A stretch of DNA of 64,000 nt. Source: JABAAW01 sp965216605 (GTDB lineage: Bacteria > Pseudomonadota > Alphaproteobacteria > JABAAW01). Shown here in pieces: positions 18,048-26,797 of this stretch (the stretch's first letter is position 1; each line of letters begins with the position of its first letter). The notes under the pieces are model-generated. The model was not told the DNA's origin. It made no database searches and worked only from the letters and a program-made list of their open reading frames with translations. A program made the position numbers and the translations under genes. Where the stretch lies: assembly GCA_965216605.1 (NCBI GenBank), contig CBDCGG010000002.1:124001-188000 (forward strand), read 5' to 3'.

Positions 18048-19346
18048 CTAGCGTTTCGCCTTAAGTTTTGCGTTGGATTTTGCGTTGGGTTTTGCGTTGG
18101 GTTTTGCTAAGGAGGTCGCTTTCAAAGGAATGCTTTCCAACCCCTGTTTTGCAAGGTGCCTCATCAGCAGAAAGCCGAACAGCGCAGAGGCGAGAGAGCC
18201 TATAAAAACGCCGATCCGCGCTTGTGCGATAAGAGGACTGTGCGCATAAGATAGCGCGCCGATGAACAAACTGATCGTAAAGCCTATCCCGCACATCAGC
18301 GACATGGCGTAGATGTGTTTCCAGTTGCACCCTTGCGGCATGCGTCCCCAGCCCAGTTTCACGAGCACCCAAATCGTGCCTGTGATACCGATTTGTTTTC
18401 CGAAGAACAGCCCGCACGAGATTCCCAGCGTGATCGGATGGAGTAGCACTGCCGAGAGAGATCCTATCTCGGCGAAGGAGACGCCAGAGTTGACGAAGCC
18501 GAACAGCGGCAGGATAGCGAAGTTGACCCAAGGCGCGAGCGTGTGTTCCATTTGAATCAGGGGCGAGGCGCCGTGCGCGTTCTTGAGCCGCAACGGAATG
18601 CAGAAGGCGGCGAGCACGCCTGCGATCGTTGCGTGCACCGCGGAGTTGAGAACGCACACCCACAGGATGATGCCTAGAAGGACGTAGGGCATCATCGATG
18701 CGACACCGCTTCGGTTTAGCGAGAACATAGCGAAGAAGATGATGATTCCCAACAGCAACGGCAGCAGCGAGATTTGCGGCGTGTAGAAGATGGCGATCAC
18801 TAGGATCGCGCCGAGGTCGTCGATGATGGCGATTGCGACCAGCAGCACTTTCAAGCCGATCGGCACGCCTCTACCTACCAGCGCGATGATACCGATGGCG
18901 AACGCGATATCGGTTGCGGAGGGAATTGCCCACCCTTTGTAGAGTTCGCTGCTGCCTCCTTCTGCGGCGACGAAGGCGACATAGATGAGCGCGGGCACTG
19001 CCATGCCGAGGGCGGCGGCGAAGAGGGGCAGAATCGCTTGATCGCGGCGCGAGAGTTCTCCTACCAGCAGCTCTCGTTTGATTTCCAAGCCGACCATAAA
19101 GAAGAAGATCGCCATGAGCCCGTCGTTGATGAAGTGCTGTAGCGTTTTATTCAAGCCTACTGCACCGATGCTCAGATTCACGGGCAGGTGCAGAAAGTGT
19201 TTATAGGCTTCCGCATAGACCGAGTTGGCTATAAGAACTCCCAGAACGCCAGAGGAGAACAACACGATACCGCCAGAGGATTCTTTCTCCATGAGCTGGC
19301 GGAGCGGCTGGGTGAACAGATCGAGGCGGGTGGATGAGCCTTGCAT
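18048..19346 (-). CDS. nhaA: Na+/H+ antiporter NhaA
   Basis: This inner-membrane antiporter expels Na+ in exchange for protons. It begins with LFTQPLRQLMEKESSGGIVLF and has the family hallmarks HFINDGLMAIFFFMVGLEIKRELLVGELS, the TM4 assembly (WAIPSATDIAFAIG, with the conserved TD), and TM5 with the two ion-binding aspartates (AIAIIDDLGAI). The C-terminal GCNWKHIYAMSLMCGIGFTISLF is also typical. The 432-aa length is slightly long owing to a repetitive basic tail (AKPNAKPNAKSNAKLKAK) that is probably not functional. The UbiH-like gene follows on the same strand. Confidence 0.96.
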   Translation of the reverse strand: MQGSSTRLDLFTQPLRQLMEKESSGGIVLFSSGVLGVLIANSVYAEAYKHFLHLPVNLSIGAVGLNKTLQHFINDGLMAIFFFMVGLEIKRELLVGELSRRDQAILPLFAAALGMAVPALIYVAFVAAEGGSSELYKGWAIPSATDIAFAIGIIALVGRGVPIGLKVLLVAIAIIDDLGAILVIAIFYTPQISLLPLLLGIIIFFAMFSLNRSGVASMMPYVLLGIILWVCVLNSAVHATIAGVLAAFCIPLRLKNAHGASPLIQMEHTLAPWVNFAILPLFGFVNSGVSFAEIGSLSAVLLHPITLGISCGLFFGKQIGITGTIWVLVKLGWGRMPQGCNWKHIYAMSLMCGIGFTISLFIGALSYAHSPLIAQARIGVFIGSLASALFGFLLMRHLAKQGLESIPLKATSLAKPNAKPNAKSNAKLKAKR

Positions 19347-19400
19347 GCTCTATCTTATAGAGCAGATGGCAGAGCAGCGTCAACCCCTCTATTGCTTTCT

Positions 19401-19468
19401 GACCCAGCTTTCTCTTGACCCAGCTTTCTCTTGACCCAGCTTTCTCTTGACCCAGCTTTCTCTTGACC
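19401..19468 (+). repeat. 16-bp tandem repeat, four copies plus partial
   Basis: Four copies of GACCCAGCTTTCTCTT and a partial fifth lie between nhaA (minus) and the DMT gene (plus). Each junction creates TTGACC. It sits in the divergent promoter region, so copy number could affect expression, but this is only inference. Confidence 0.88.
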
Positions 19469-19537
19469 CTTGCCTAGGCTTGTGAGACAAGGAGCAGAGC
19501 GTTTTTTTATAAGCGAGTGTTTGGTGGAGTTTTCAGG

Positions 19538-20449
19538 ATGACGACGACTATAAGACGACATGGCATGAGTGACAAGCAGAGGGGTATTTTGTTTGCTGTT
19601 TCGGGTGTTTTATTGCTTGTTCCTACTTCGTTATTGATACGTCTGATGCCGTCGTTTCCGGTGGAGGCATTGATGTTTTGGCGTGCTTTACCGCAGGCGT
19701 TGGGGTTGGGAATTTTTGCGATTGTTGTTTTGGGGGCTAGATTTTCTAGATCGAAGTTATTGTGGGGGATGGGCTTGATTTATGCTATCGAGACTTGCAG
19801 CTTTTTGATTTCGATTTCGAACACCTATGTAGCGAACACTTTGTTATTGGTATCGATATCTCCGTTATTGGCGGCGATGGGGGGATGGCTTTTGTGGAGG
19901 CAGAGGTTGCGGAGGGCTACTTGGGCAGCGATTGCCGTTTGTTTTGTTGGGTTGGTAATTTTTGCGAGGGCGGGGATAGGCAGCGGGAAGTGGTTTGGCG
20001 ATGCGATGGGTTTTGTTTCGGCGATGGCGATTTCGGCGTTCTTTTTGTGTGGACAGAAGATACGCTCGGAGAACGCGATTTTGGCGGTAGCTATTGGGGC
20101 TAGTTTTATTCTTGTATTCAGTTTTAACAAGGCGATTGAGTTTGGGTATCCTCCTAGCGGGGAGGTATTTCCGTTGTTGATGACTTTGGCTATACAGCCG
20201 TTTGGGATGGCATTTTTAGCGGTGAGCGCGAGATATATTCCTGCGGCGGAGGTTGCGTTGATTTTGTTGCTGGAGCCGTTTTTGGCGCCGATTATTGTGT
20301 GGGGAGTTGTGGGGGAGGTACCACCGGGGGCTACTTTGGTGGGCGGGGGGATGAGTTTTACGGCGATTGCTTTGTGGTGTTTGTGGAGTCTGCGAACGAG
20401 ACGAAAGGGTAAAAAAAGAAAAGAGCCGAGACCTATTCAGATAAGGTGA
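19538..20449 (+). CDS. DMT-superfamily (EamA-like) transporter
   Basis: This predicted inner-membrane protein has about ten helices arranged as two EamA repeats. The first is GILFAVSGVLLLVPTSLLIR with FPVEALMFWRALPQAL. The second covers GDAMGFVSAMAISAFFLCGQ to YIPAAEVALILLLEPFLAPIIVWGVVGEVPPGATLVGGGM, a very typical C-terminal EamA signature. The substrate is unknown; the family exports amino acids, nucleobases or other metabolites. GGTGGAG lies at fair spacing before the ATG at 19538; the ATG at 19565 is an alternative. The basic tail (RTRRKGKKRKEPR) is cytoplasmic. Codon use is strongly G/T-rich. Confidence 0.85.
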   Translation: MTTTIRRHGMSDKQRGILFAVSGVLLLVPTSLLIRLMPSFPVEALMFWRALPQALGLGIFAIVVLGARFSRSKLLWGMGLIYAIETCSFLISISNTYVANTLLLVSISPLLAAMGGWLLWRQRLRRATWAAIAVCFVGLVIFARAGIGSGKWFGDAMGFVSAMAISAFFLCGQKIRSENAILAVAIGASFILVFSFNKAIEFGYPPSGEVFPLLMTLAIQPFGMAFLAVSARYIPAAEVALILLLEPFLAPIIVWGVVGEVPPGATLVGGGMSFTAIALWCLWSLRTRRKGKKRKEPRPIQIR

Positions 20450-20479
20450 ACAAAGCGAAAAAAACACAAAAAAAAATGC

Positions 20480-20508
20480 TTGACGAGGCAGAATCGCTTT
20501 GCTACCAT
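20480..20508 (+). promoter_or_regulatory. Sigma-70-type promoter for the COG2958 gene
   Basis: TTGACG (20480-20485), a 17-bp spacer and TACCAT (20503-20508) lie 48 bp before the ATG at 20556. The layout is canonical and no other gene lies between. Confidence 0.6.
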
Positions 20509-20555
20509 TCTGTCTTTACGAACAACAACAACAACCCTAACGATAGGATGCGATT

Positions 20556-21557
20556 ATGGCTAGAAATCTTACCCAAACGATACTAGAATTTTTGAGGGAC
20601 AAACCTGAAGAAAGTTTTACCGTCCCTACGGTCATTAAAGAAATGGAGAAGGCTTTTTGGAAAGGCGATCTTCGCGGAGATGTCATGCCTCTTTCGATGC
20701 GTCAAGGTTTTCAGAATGCAGAAAAAAATAAGCAAAAGATTCCTACAGATGATTTCAATCGATTTAAACGTAGCATTTATATTGCTCTATATGTTAATAC
20801 AAAAAACGGAAATATTAGAAGAATTGAAAAAGCGCAAGGTGAAAAAGGCTATTTGAAATATCAATACGCGGAAAAAGAATCTAAAAAAGCTCCAAAAATT
20901 TCCCCCGATGAAATAAAAAAATTAAATTCCAGAGAGAAAGAATTGTATCCCTTGCTGCAAAATTATTTAATTTTTCGACATGGCATAGGTAGCAAACGCA
21001 TTGAAGAAAGCAGAAGTCCTTATCACAATGAAAAAGGAAAAAACTATTGGCGGTATCCAGACATCGTTGGCATAGAAGATATAAATTCCAATTGGAATAA
21101 AAATATAAAAAGTTTCGTGAAAAGAGAATTGGGTTTGCAAATAAGATTTTGGTCGTTTGAAGTTAAAGTAATCATCAGTCGCAGCAATTTGCGCGAGTGC
21201 TTTTTTCAAGCTGTAGCCAATTCCTCTTGGGCTAATTTCGGATACCTGGTTGCTGAAAAAATTGACGGCGTTGATGATGAGCTTCGTATGTTATCTGACC
21301 ATCATGGTATAGGCTTTATTCTTCTCGGTGGAGAATGCGATAATCCAGAAGAGGATCGGAGCTACATTAAATATCCTGCCAAGGAAAGATCCTCTATAGA
21401 TTGGGCAATGGCTGACAAGCTTGCAAAAGAAAGTGGTGACTTTGATAAATGTATGAAACTTATAAATGCGTTTTATTATGGTAGCAATGACAATAGAGAG
21501 CTCTGGAAGAATAAATGGAATGATTTCTGGGGATTTGAGGATAGTGACGAAGAGTGA
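20556..21557 (+). CDS. COG2958/HrgA-like protein with N-terminal helix-turn-helix and PD-(D/E)XK-like C-terminal domain
   Basis: This 333-aa protein starts with a winged-helix-like segment (TQTILEFLRDKPEESFTVPTV). The C-terminal two thirds match the COG2958 pattern: LYPLLQNYLIFRHGIGSKRI, then YPDIVGIED, FWSFEVKVIISRSNLRECFFQAV and NSSWANFGYLVAE. The D...ExK spacing (PD in YPDIVG; EVK in FWSFEVKV) fits a nuclease fold. Homologues are often linked to restriction-modification loci. The gene is much more AT-rich than its neighbours, has its own promoter and is followed by a repeat block, all signs of acquisition. Its exact role is unknown. Confidence 0.75.
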   Translation: MARNLTQTILEFLRDKPEESFTVPTVIKEMEKAFWKGDLRGDVMPLSMRQGFQNAEKNKQKIPTDDFNRFKRSIYIALYVNTKNGNIRRIEKAQGEKGYLKYQYAEKESKKAPKISPDEIKKLNSREKELYPLLQNYLIFRHGIGSKRIEESRSPYHNEKGKNYWRYPDIVGIEDINSNWNKNIKSFVKRELGLQIRFWSFEVKVIISRSNLRECFFQAVANSSWANFGYLVAEKIDGVDDELRMLSDHHGIGFILLGGECDNPEEDRSYIKYPAKERSSIDWAMADKLAKESGDFDKCMKLINAFYYGSNDNRELWKNKWNDFWGFEDSDEE

Positions 21558-21565
21558 AATAAATA

Positions 21566-22100
21566 CGTATCTGTTGCGCGAGAGCGTGCCATTAAAAAGC
21601 ACGAGCGCATAGCGCACGGCTTGCCGTGCGCGTCAATAATGTAGCGCAACAGATACGCAAAAAACTCATCGCCGTACCATGTTAAGAGTCAGCTTGCGCG
21701 AGGCAAGCCTCGCGCTTTTGAATAAGAAGCGTACTTCGTGCGATTTTTTTTTATCTTTGTCTTCTAGGCAAAATTAAAGACGCTGTGCCGTGTTAAGAGT
21801 CAGCTTGCGCGTTTCTGCGAAACGCGCTTTTGAATAAGAGGCTACGCGCTACGCGCGTAGAAAGCGCACTGCGTGCGCTCCGCTGACGCGGGGTCTTTTG
21901 CGAGGGATTACTCCCTCGCGCTCCCCGTGCGCTACGCGCACGATGTTTTGCATCCGTCAATTCAATAAAATCTGTCTGTGTTGTACGAGCGCGAGGGGAT
22001 AAATTCCCCCCCCGCGTGCTACGCGCACGATGTTTTGCATCCGTCAATCTAACAAAACTCGTCTTCTACGCGCACGATGTTTATTCGTCAAAACACAAGT
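21566..22100. repeat. Modular palindromic repeat block A
   Basis: This gene-free stretch of about 530 bp is built of short palindromes joined by fixed connectors. It opens with a 13-bp inverted repeat (GTATCTGTTGCGC at 21567, its complement at 21644) around a CATAGCGCACGGCTTGCCGT module. The connector pair GTTAAGAGTCAGCTTGCGC ... GCGCTTTTGAATAAGA occurs twice (21681, 21792) around different hairpins (GAGGCAAGCCTC and GTTTCTGCGAAAC). CGCTGACGCGGGGTCT follows at 21881. GATGTTTTGCATCCGTCAA occurs at 21942 and 22029 and in degraded form near 22068. The same connectors recur at 31.8, 38.6 and 62.9 kb. No gene was seen inside. Confidence 0.9.
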
Positions 22101-22118
22101 TCCATCAATACACAAAAC

Positions 22119-22985
22119 CTATCCATCCTTACGCGAGCGTAGCAACGCGCTCAAGACCCCCTCCAGCGTTCGCAACTCCTGCTCACTAATCATAGCCCGC
22201 ATCCCCATAGCACGCAAATTCAACCTTACCTCCTCTCCCCCTCGCCCACCCCGATAAAATCCACGCCCCCCCAACTCACCCTCTAACCTCCGCAGAAACC
22301 TAACAATATCCCCACGCCTAGCAATTCCATCACCACGTCCATCCCCACGCCCATCCCCACGCCTCCCCAATAACTCCCCTCCATCTTTTTCTACTACATC
22401 TTTCTTCATCTCCATTTTTTTATCTCCCCCCATAACCCCCGCACTCATACCCCTCCTCCACTCCCAACAAAACATAAATACCGCCATCGCCAAATTCATC
22501 GAGCAATATCCCTCCTCTAAATCCGCCCGTATAATCCCATCCGCATAAGACATATCCTCATTCTCTAACCCATTGTTCTCAGGTCCAAATAATACACAAC
22601 ACCTATCTTTTCCTACTCCCCCCTCGCTAACCCCCTCGCTACCTTCCGCCTCCCCCATCATAGTTTTCCGCATCGACACAACAGCACCCTCAGGAGAATA
22701 AACACAAACATTCCGATCACGCACCCTCGCACTCGTCGCCATCACCCTCACGCAATCAGCAACCGCCTCCCCCACACTCCCAAATACACGCGCTCCCTCC
22801 ACAATGCCAGCAGCCCCCCGCGCCGCAGCTATCGCACTCTCCGAAGGCCACCCATCCCTAGGAGAAACAATCCGCAACTCGCTCAATCCGCAGTTCCCCA
22901 TCGCCCGCGCGCTCATCCCTATGTTCTCCCCCATCTGAGGACGAACTAAAACTACAATCGGAGACATCCGAAACATAGAAGACAT
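22119..22985 (-). CDS. SPOUT-class RNA 2'-O-methyltransferase, TrmJ-like
   Basis: This 288-aa SAM-dependent methyltransferase of the TrmH/SpoU type most resembles TrmJ (2'-O-methylation of tRNA position 32). Motif 1 is VVLVRPQMGENIGMSARAMGNCGLSELRIVSPRDGW, motif 2 is VLFGPENNGLENEDMSYADGIIRAD, and motif 3 is YCSMNLAMAVFMFCWEW. Asn/Arg/Glu residues for SAM binding are present. The ATG at 22985 is preceded by TAGGATATTGACG. A linker (residues about 195-235) contains tandem GRGD repeats. The C-terminal helix (ISEQELRTLEGVLSALL) fits TrmJ. Codon use is extremely G/T-rich. Confidence 0.85.
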   Translation of the reverse strand: MSSMFRMSPIVVLVRPQMGENIGMSARAMGNCGLSELRIVSPRDGWPSESAIAAARGAAGIVEGARVFGSVGEAVADCVRVMATSARVRDRNVCVYSPEGAVVSMRKTMMGEAEGSEGVSEGGVGKDRCCVLFGPENNGLENEDMSYADGIIRADLEEGYCSMNLAMAVFMFCWEWRRGMSAGVMGGDKKMEMKKDVVEKDGGELLGRRGDGRGDGRGDGIARRGDIVRFLRRLEGELGGRGFYRGGRGGEEVRLNLRAMGMRAMISEQELRTLEGVLSALLRSRKDG

Positions 22986-23012
22986 CGTCAATATCCTAAT
23001 CCTAGATAAATC

Positions 23013-23798
23013 CTAGATAACACGCGAGAACTTCGGACGCGCCAAAGGAACTCTCGCTACCGTCAACACGCTCACCTCCTTAGCCCCCGCGCGCTTCAAA
23101 CACCTCGCGCAAAACTCCGCCGTCAAGCCGCTCGTCATGACATCGTCGATCAACAACACCGACTTCCCCCGAACCCTGTAGCCTTGCCTGCAAGAAAAAA
23201 TGCGTCGCAAAATAAGCAGCCTCCGCCGCGGCGGCAAATCCCCCAACGGAGGCGTATAACGACTCCGCTCCAACACATCGCACGCAATCGGCAATTCCCA
23301 ATGCCTCCCCACAAGCCGCGCGAGCAACGCAGCCTGATTGTACAAACGCCGTCGTAGCCTCCTCGGATGAATCGGCACAGGCACAACAAGGTCAGATTTC
23401 CGAAAAACCCTAGGCGCGCGCGACATCATCAGCCTCGCAAACAACGGAACATGCTGCGTCTGATCCGCATGCTTCAGCGCGAGAATAGGCCCGCTCGAAG
23501 CATCGTCATACAGCAACGGAGCAAACGCGCGGTCGAAGGCAGGCGGGCGCGCCTGACAAGCGAAACACAAACTCTCGTGCTTTACATAGCCCTCGAACGG
23601 AAAGGAGCAAGCGTAGCAAAAAGGTTTCTTCGTAAAACGCAGCTTGGAAAAGCACGCATGACAGAATGCCGGCTCGTCCGCAACGGGCATCGAGCAGCGC
23701 GGACACAAAGGCGGCAGCAGAAAGTTGAGCGCGCCTCTCCCTAAAACCTTCCGCAGACGGCGCAACGCAGGCAGAAAAGCAGAGCCAAAAAAAAGCAT
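23013..23798 (-). CDS. ComF family protein (phosphoribosyltransferase-like, competence/DNA uptake)
   Basis: This 261-aa protein has an N-terminal double zinc ribbon (LLPPLCPRCSMPV, CHACF, CYAC, LCFACQARPP) and a C-terminal PRTase-like domain with the PRPP loop SVLLIDDVMTSGLTAEFCARCLKRAGA. It also has FDRAFAPLLYDD and VVPVPIHPRRLRRRLYNQAALLA, all standard for ComF. ComF proteins assist natural transformation; the reaction is not settled. The open frame extends further upstream, but MLFFGSAFLPALRRL gives the usual family start. No good Shine-Dalgarno is visible, so the start is uncertain. trmJ follows on the same strand. Confidence 0.88.
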   Translation of the reverse strand: MLFFGSAFLPALRRLRKVLGRGALNFLLPPLCPRCSMPVADEPAFCHACFSKLRFTKKPFCYACSFPFEGYVKHESLCFACQARPPAFDRAFAPLLYDDASSGPILALKHADQTQHVPLFARLMMSRAPRVFRKSDLVVPVPIHPRRLRRRLYNQAALLARLVGRHWELPIACDVLERSRYTPPLGDLPPRRRLLILRRIFSCRQGYRVRGKSVLLIDDVMTSGLTAEFCARCLKRAGAKEVSVLTVARVPLARPKFSRVI

Positions 23799-24055
23799 GG
23801 TCGCGCACAAAGAAGAAAACACAAAGAAGAAAACAAAAGGCGTGAAGGCTACAGCAGAGATGCTTTCTAGCCTAGCTCGTTCCTCCGCTCGAAGCAAGAA
23901 GCTAGACACCGCGTTTCCCCTGACGATATCGCTTTTTTTTCGTCATCCTCTTCCTGTGCGTTCTCGCATCGTTCACCTAAAGAGAGACAGGTGTTTTTTT
24001 ATTTTTAAAAACACTTTTAAGTTGTTTTTTCTTTTAAAAATACCTATTAAAAAAG

Positions 24056-24706
24056 ATGGCATTTTTTCGTATCAAGACGAGTGTGTTGTTTGGGCTTTGG
24101 CTCTGCTTGGGATGGGCGGGGACGGAATCGCTGTTTGCGGATGAGGCGGTCGCGCACGGAGGGGGTTTGGATCGTTGCGGCGGGCATCACGATCGCCAAA
24201 CGGGGGCTTATCATCGTCATCGGGCGAGTGGAGGGGCGGAGTGTTCGGGGGGGAGTCGTTCGGAGGTTCTGCCCAAGGAGATTTTCGGGAAGGTGGAGCG
24301 CATCGTAGACGGGGACACTTTTCGCATGGAGGGTATTGTTAGCAATGTGAGGCTGTGGGGAGTTGACTCGCCAGAGTTGCGACAGGATTGCTTTGAGAAG
24401 AATGGGGAGATTTGGCGATGTGGGAAGGAAGCGCGAACGAGGTTGCGCTCGATCGTTGCGGGAGCAGATGAGGTTAGTTGTGTTGTGAAGGGCAAGAGTT
24501 ATGGTCGCCTTGTGGGTCGTTGCTTTGTGGGGACGAAGGATATTGGCGAAGCATTAGTTGGGGACGGGTTAGCTGTTGAGGACGCTCGCTATTCGAGGGG
24601 GAGGTATGGGGTGCGGCAGGCGGAGGCTCGCACGGCGAAGATGGGGATATGGCGGGGTTGTTTTACCAAGCCGCGGCGATGGCGCAAGAGGCAGCGCAAC
24701 TGCTGA
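24056..24706 (+). CDS. Secreted thermonuclease-like (SNase) protein with YHRH metal motif
   Basis: This 216-aa protein has a signal peptide (SVLFGLWLCLGWAGTESLFADEA). A short His-rich segment with GGHHDRQTGAYHRHRAS follows, recalling the YHYH motif often fused to such nucleases. A staphylococcal-nuclease domain then runs from about residue 75 (VERIVDGDTFRMEG, VRLWGVDSPELRQDC, YGRLVGRCF, EALVGDGLAVE). It probably degrades nucleic acid in the periplasm or outside the cell. The basic C-terminus ends RRWRKRQRNC. Coding-strand composition is G-rich. The stretch upstream (23799-24055) holds only AT-rich low-complexity sequence. Confidence 0.82.
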   Translation: MAFFRIKTSVLFGLWLCLGWAGTESLFADEAVAHGGGLDRCGGHHDRQTGAYHRHRASGGAECSGGSRSEVLPKEIFGKVERIVDGDTFRMEGIVSNVRLWGVDSPELRQDCFEKNGEIWRCGKEARTRLRSIVAGADEVSCVVKGKSYGRLVGRCFVGTKDIGEALVGDGLAVEDARYSRGRYGVRQAEARTAKMGIWRGCFTKPRRWRKRQRNC

Positions 24707-24780
24707 GAGTAGTGTTTTTTATGATAGGATTTTCAGAGATTATAGAAACGCAAACGGACTTTTTATTAACAAAAAGGAGG

Positions 24781-24893
24781 TTGCACACATGGGGTGTGCG
24801 ACGCGAGGGCGGTAAACCCGAAAGGGTTACGCGCCTTCTACGCACGAGCGAAGCAGTGCGTAGCCCTTGTACCCGCGAGGATTGCAAAGGGCG
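24781..24893. repeat. Cluster of short hairpins, possibly a diverged relative of the modular repeats
   Basis: This gene-free stretch contains TGCACAC/GGTGTGC, GTAAACCC-GAAA-GGGTTAC and a perfect CTACGCAC ... GTGCGTAG stem in a row. The CTTCTACGC...GCGTAGCCC part resembles the connector of the other repeat blocks, but the rest differs. Nothing else was seen between 24707 and 25001. Confidence 0.6.
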
Positions 24894-25001
24894 GGAGGGA
24901 TAAAAACAACGGTTATTTTTGGTTGCTGTTTTGTGTTTCCCTTAATTAAAATACATAAACCATGGATTTTTATTGTGAAACATAGTCTATAGCATTTTGT
25001 T

Positions 25002-25628
25002 CTAATTTTTTTCTTTCAGGATTGGTGAAATAATTGGTGATAGCGTTCTTATTAAATTTTTATTTTGCTCAGGCTGCTCGCTATAAACTACGAAGCCGTA
25101 TTTTTGATTTTTTAGATCTCGATAGTTAAAATCTTCTTGCATTTCTTTCAGGGTATCAAAGAAGGAACGTAATTTTTTAACCTCCTCTATTTCGACAACA
25201 TCAATGCCTCTAAAAAAAGTTATTTGCCTCATTCCATAGCTTCCAAAGATATAAATTCCATTAGGTCTTGGGAGTCCGCTATTCAATCAGGTCTTGTTTG
25301 GTTGCCGCTAAACTTTACTTCAATAGAATGACTTCTTCGTCAAAAACCCAAAAATCTGGGTAACTTGGGAACCGCAAGGTTGTGCAATAAAATGATTTTT
25401 ATGATTTGAATCGATGTTTTTAATAATGTCAACGCTATCAACTCTTTTACATTTTTCTTTAATCATCAAAAAATCTTTATCTATATCTTCACGCAAAACG
25501 CGAGAATAGCCATGCTTATTCAGCCCCTCAGCAATTCTATTTTCAAATTCTCCACCCTTGGATGATTTGAGATAGTAGTCAGGATGTTGTTTCATATGAG
25601 AAAACAATGTTGATAGAGAATTAGTCAT
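25002..25628 (-). pseudogene. Degraded type II restriction endonuclease (PD-(D/E)XK)
   Basis: Three frames together give one protein. TNSLSTLFSHMKQHPDYYLK to FIAQPCGSQ is in one frame. YPDFWVFDEEVILL, a PD...E motif, is in the next. VKFSGNQTRPD, then SGLPRPNGIYIFGSYG to ISPILKEKN, need further frame changes or an in-frame stop near 25290. The PD-(x)n-EVK arrangement marks a restriction endonuclease core. At least three lesions make it inactive as written. Its start overlaps the end of the adjacent methyltransferase, the usual layout of a type II pair. The gene is AT-rich compared with the surrounding chromosome. Confidence 0.75.
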
Positions 25629-26504
25629 ATTTTTCACAGTACTCTTTCACAACGTCACCCTTGCGAAATCCAGGAATGCTGGTTGTGTGCTTCATCGCTA
25701 ACGCTCTGTAATCCATCTTCAAAAGATTGTACTTAAACTCCTTGCTATTTGCTTTAAACAACATCCATTGTTTGTGTCGTTCGCAATCTTCCGCTCGTCT
25801 CTCTCTACGAGAGTAATCCTGATACCCCTGACACGGTACCGCGAAATCAAAATCTTCTTTAAAAACCTTCTCCGCCTCTCGCGTATTGTTATATTGGTGC
25901 ATCTCAAAGTCAGGGTGAGAAATAGCAGGAGGAGTCCACAGACGCAAATTCTTTTTTTGTGTAGATAACCTCGTCCATACCTGAAACTCCGTGCGAACAG
26001 AATAGATAGATTTCTCCATTGTACGAAAAGAATCCGCAGGCAAAGCCTCGCCGTAAATCCACTTGACCCCCTCAGGCATCTGCTTGTGGATAAAGTATTT
26101 CCGAAAAATGACAGGAACGATAAAAGCTACCGTGTCCGCCATCTCAAAAGCCCGTTGGAAAAATTGTAATGCCAACTTGCCACGCTTGCCAAACGGAGGA
26201 TTGCCGATAACAACAGTACTCTCTCTCGTAGAAGGTAATGTGTATACACTCCCTCAAGAAAATCCCTTGCCTCTATCGCTGGATGCCTCGGCGCGATGTC
26301 CAAGCCTAGCCTGCGTCCCTCAGGTAGCAGATCGTAAAACACGCCATCGCCCGCGCTCGGCTCAAGAAAAAACGGCGACTGCCCCCGCTCCTCGCTCAAT
26401 ATCTTGCCTATTTGTCCCTTCCGCAAGATACTCCGCAAGGCACTCCAACACTCGCGTGCAACCTTGGGTTGCGTGTAAAATTGGTCGAGCGATACCTCGG
26501 ACAT
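25621..26504 (-). pseudogene. Frameshifted type II adenine-specific DNA methyltransferase
   Basis: The start is MSEVSLDQFYTQPKVARECW. Motif I is FFLEPSAGDGVFYDLLPEG, and DIAPRHPAIEARDFLEG follows. Near 26235 the frame changes, and the catalytic NPPFGKRGKLALQFFQRAF continues in another frame to the stop at 25621 (PGFRKGDVVKEYCEKYD). One shift therefore separates SAM-binding and catalytic halves. It may be decay or a sequence error. It is the modification partner of the degraded endonuclease at 25002. In its present form no single chain would carry both motifs. Confidence 0.78.
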
Positions 26505-26654
26505 TCTACTCTCCATCCTTCTTTTCTTGTGTCCCCATTGGACAGCAAAATGTCTGTAGGAAAAGACTGCCCCCATCTAGCAGTAACGACGGAGTCTCGT
26601 CAAGAAAAAATTCTGCTCCTCACTTTTATCCTCGCTTTTTCTTATCGCTTCTCC

Positions 26655-26683
26655 TTGACAGCCTCCGTCGAGCGCGCTAGAGT
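26655..26683 (+). promoter_or_regulatory. Promoter of the initiator tRNA
   Basis: TTGACA (26655-26660), a 17-bp spacer and TAGAGT (26678-26683) end 6 bp before the tRNA 5' end, the expected position for a tRNA start. Confidence 0.72.
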
Positions 26684-26689
26684 TCTCCT

Positions 26690-26763
<74 letters not shown>

Positions 26764-26797
26764 CCCCCTCTCGTTTTTTTTTGTCCTCTGCCTGCTC

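Noticed and set aside
21566..22100. Repeat block A as a CRISPR array
   Set aside because: Units are not evenly spaced, there are no unique spacers of constant length, each unit is itself palindromic, and no cas gene is present.
24781..24893. The hairpin cluster as a definite member of the modular repeat family
   Set aside because: Only the CTACGC...GCGTAG part resembles the connectors; the other diagnostic connectors are missing.
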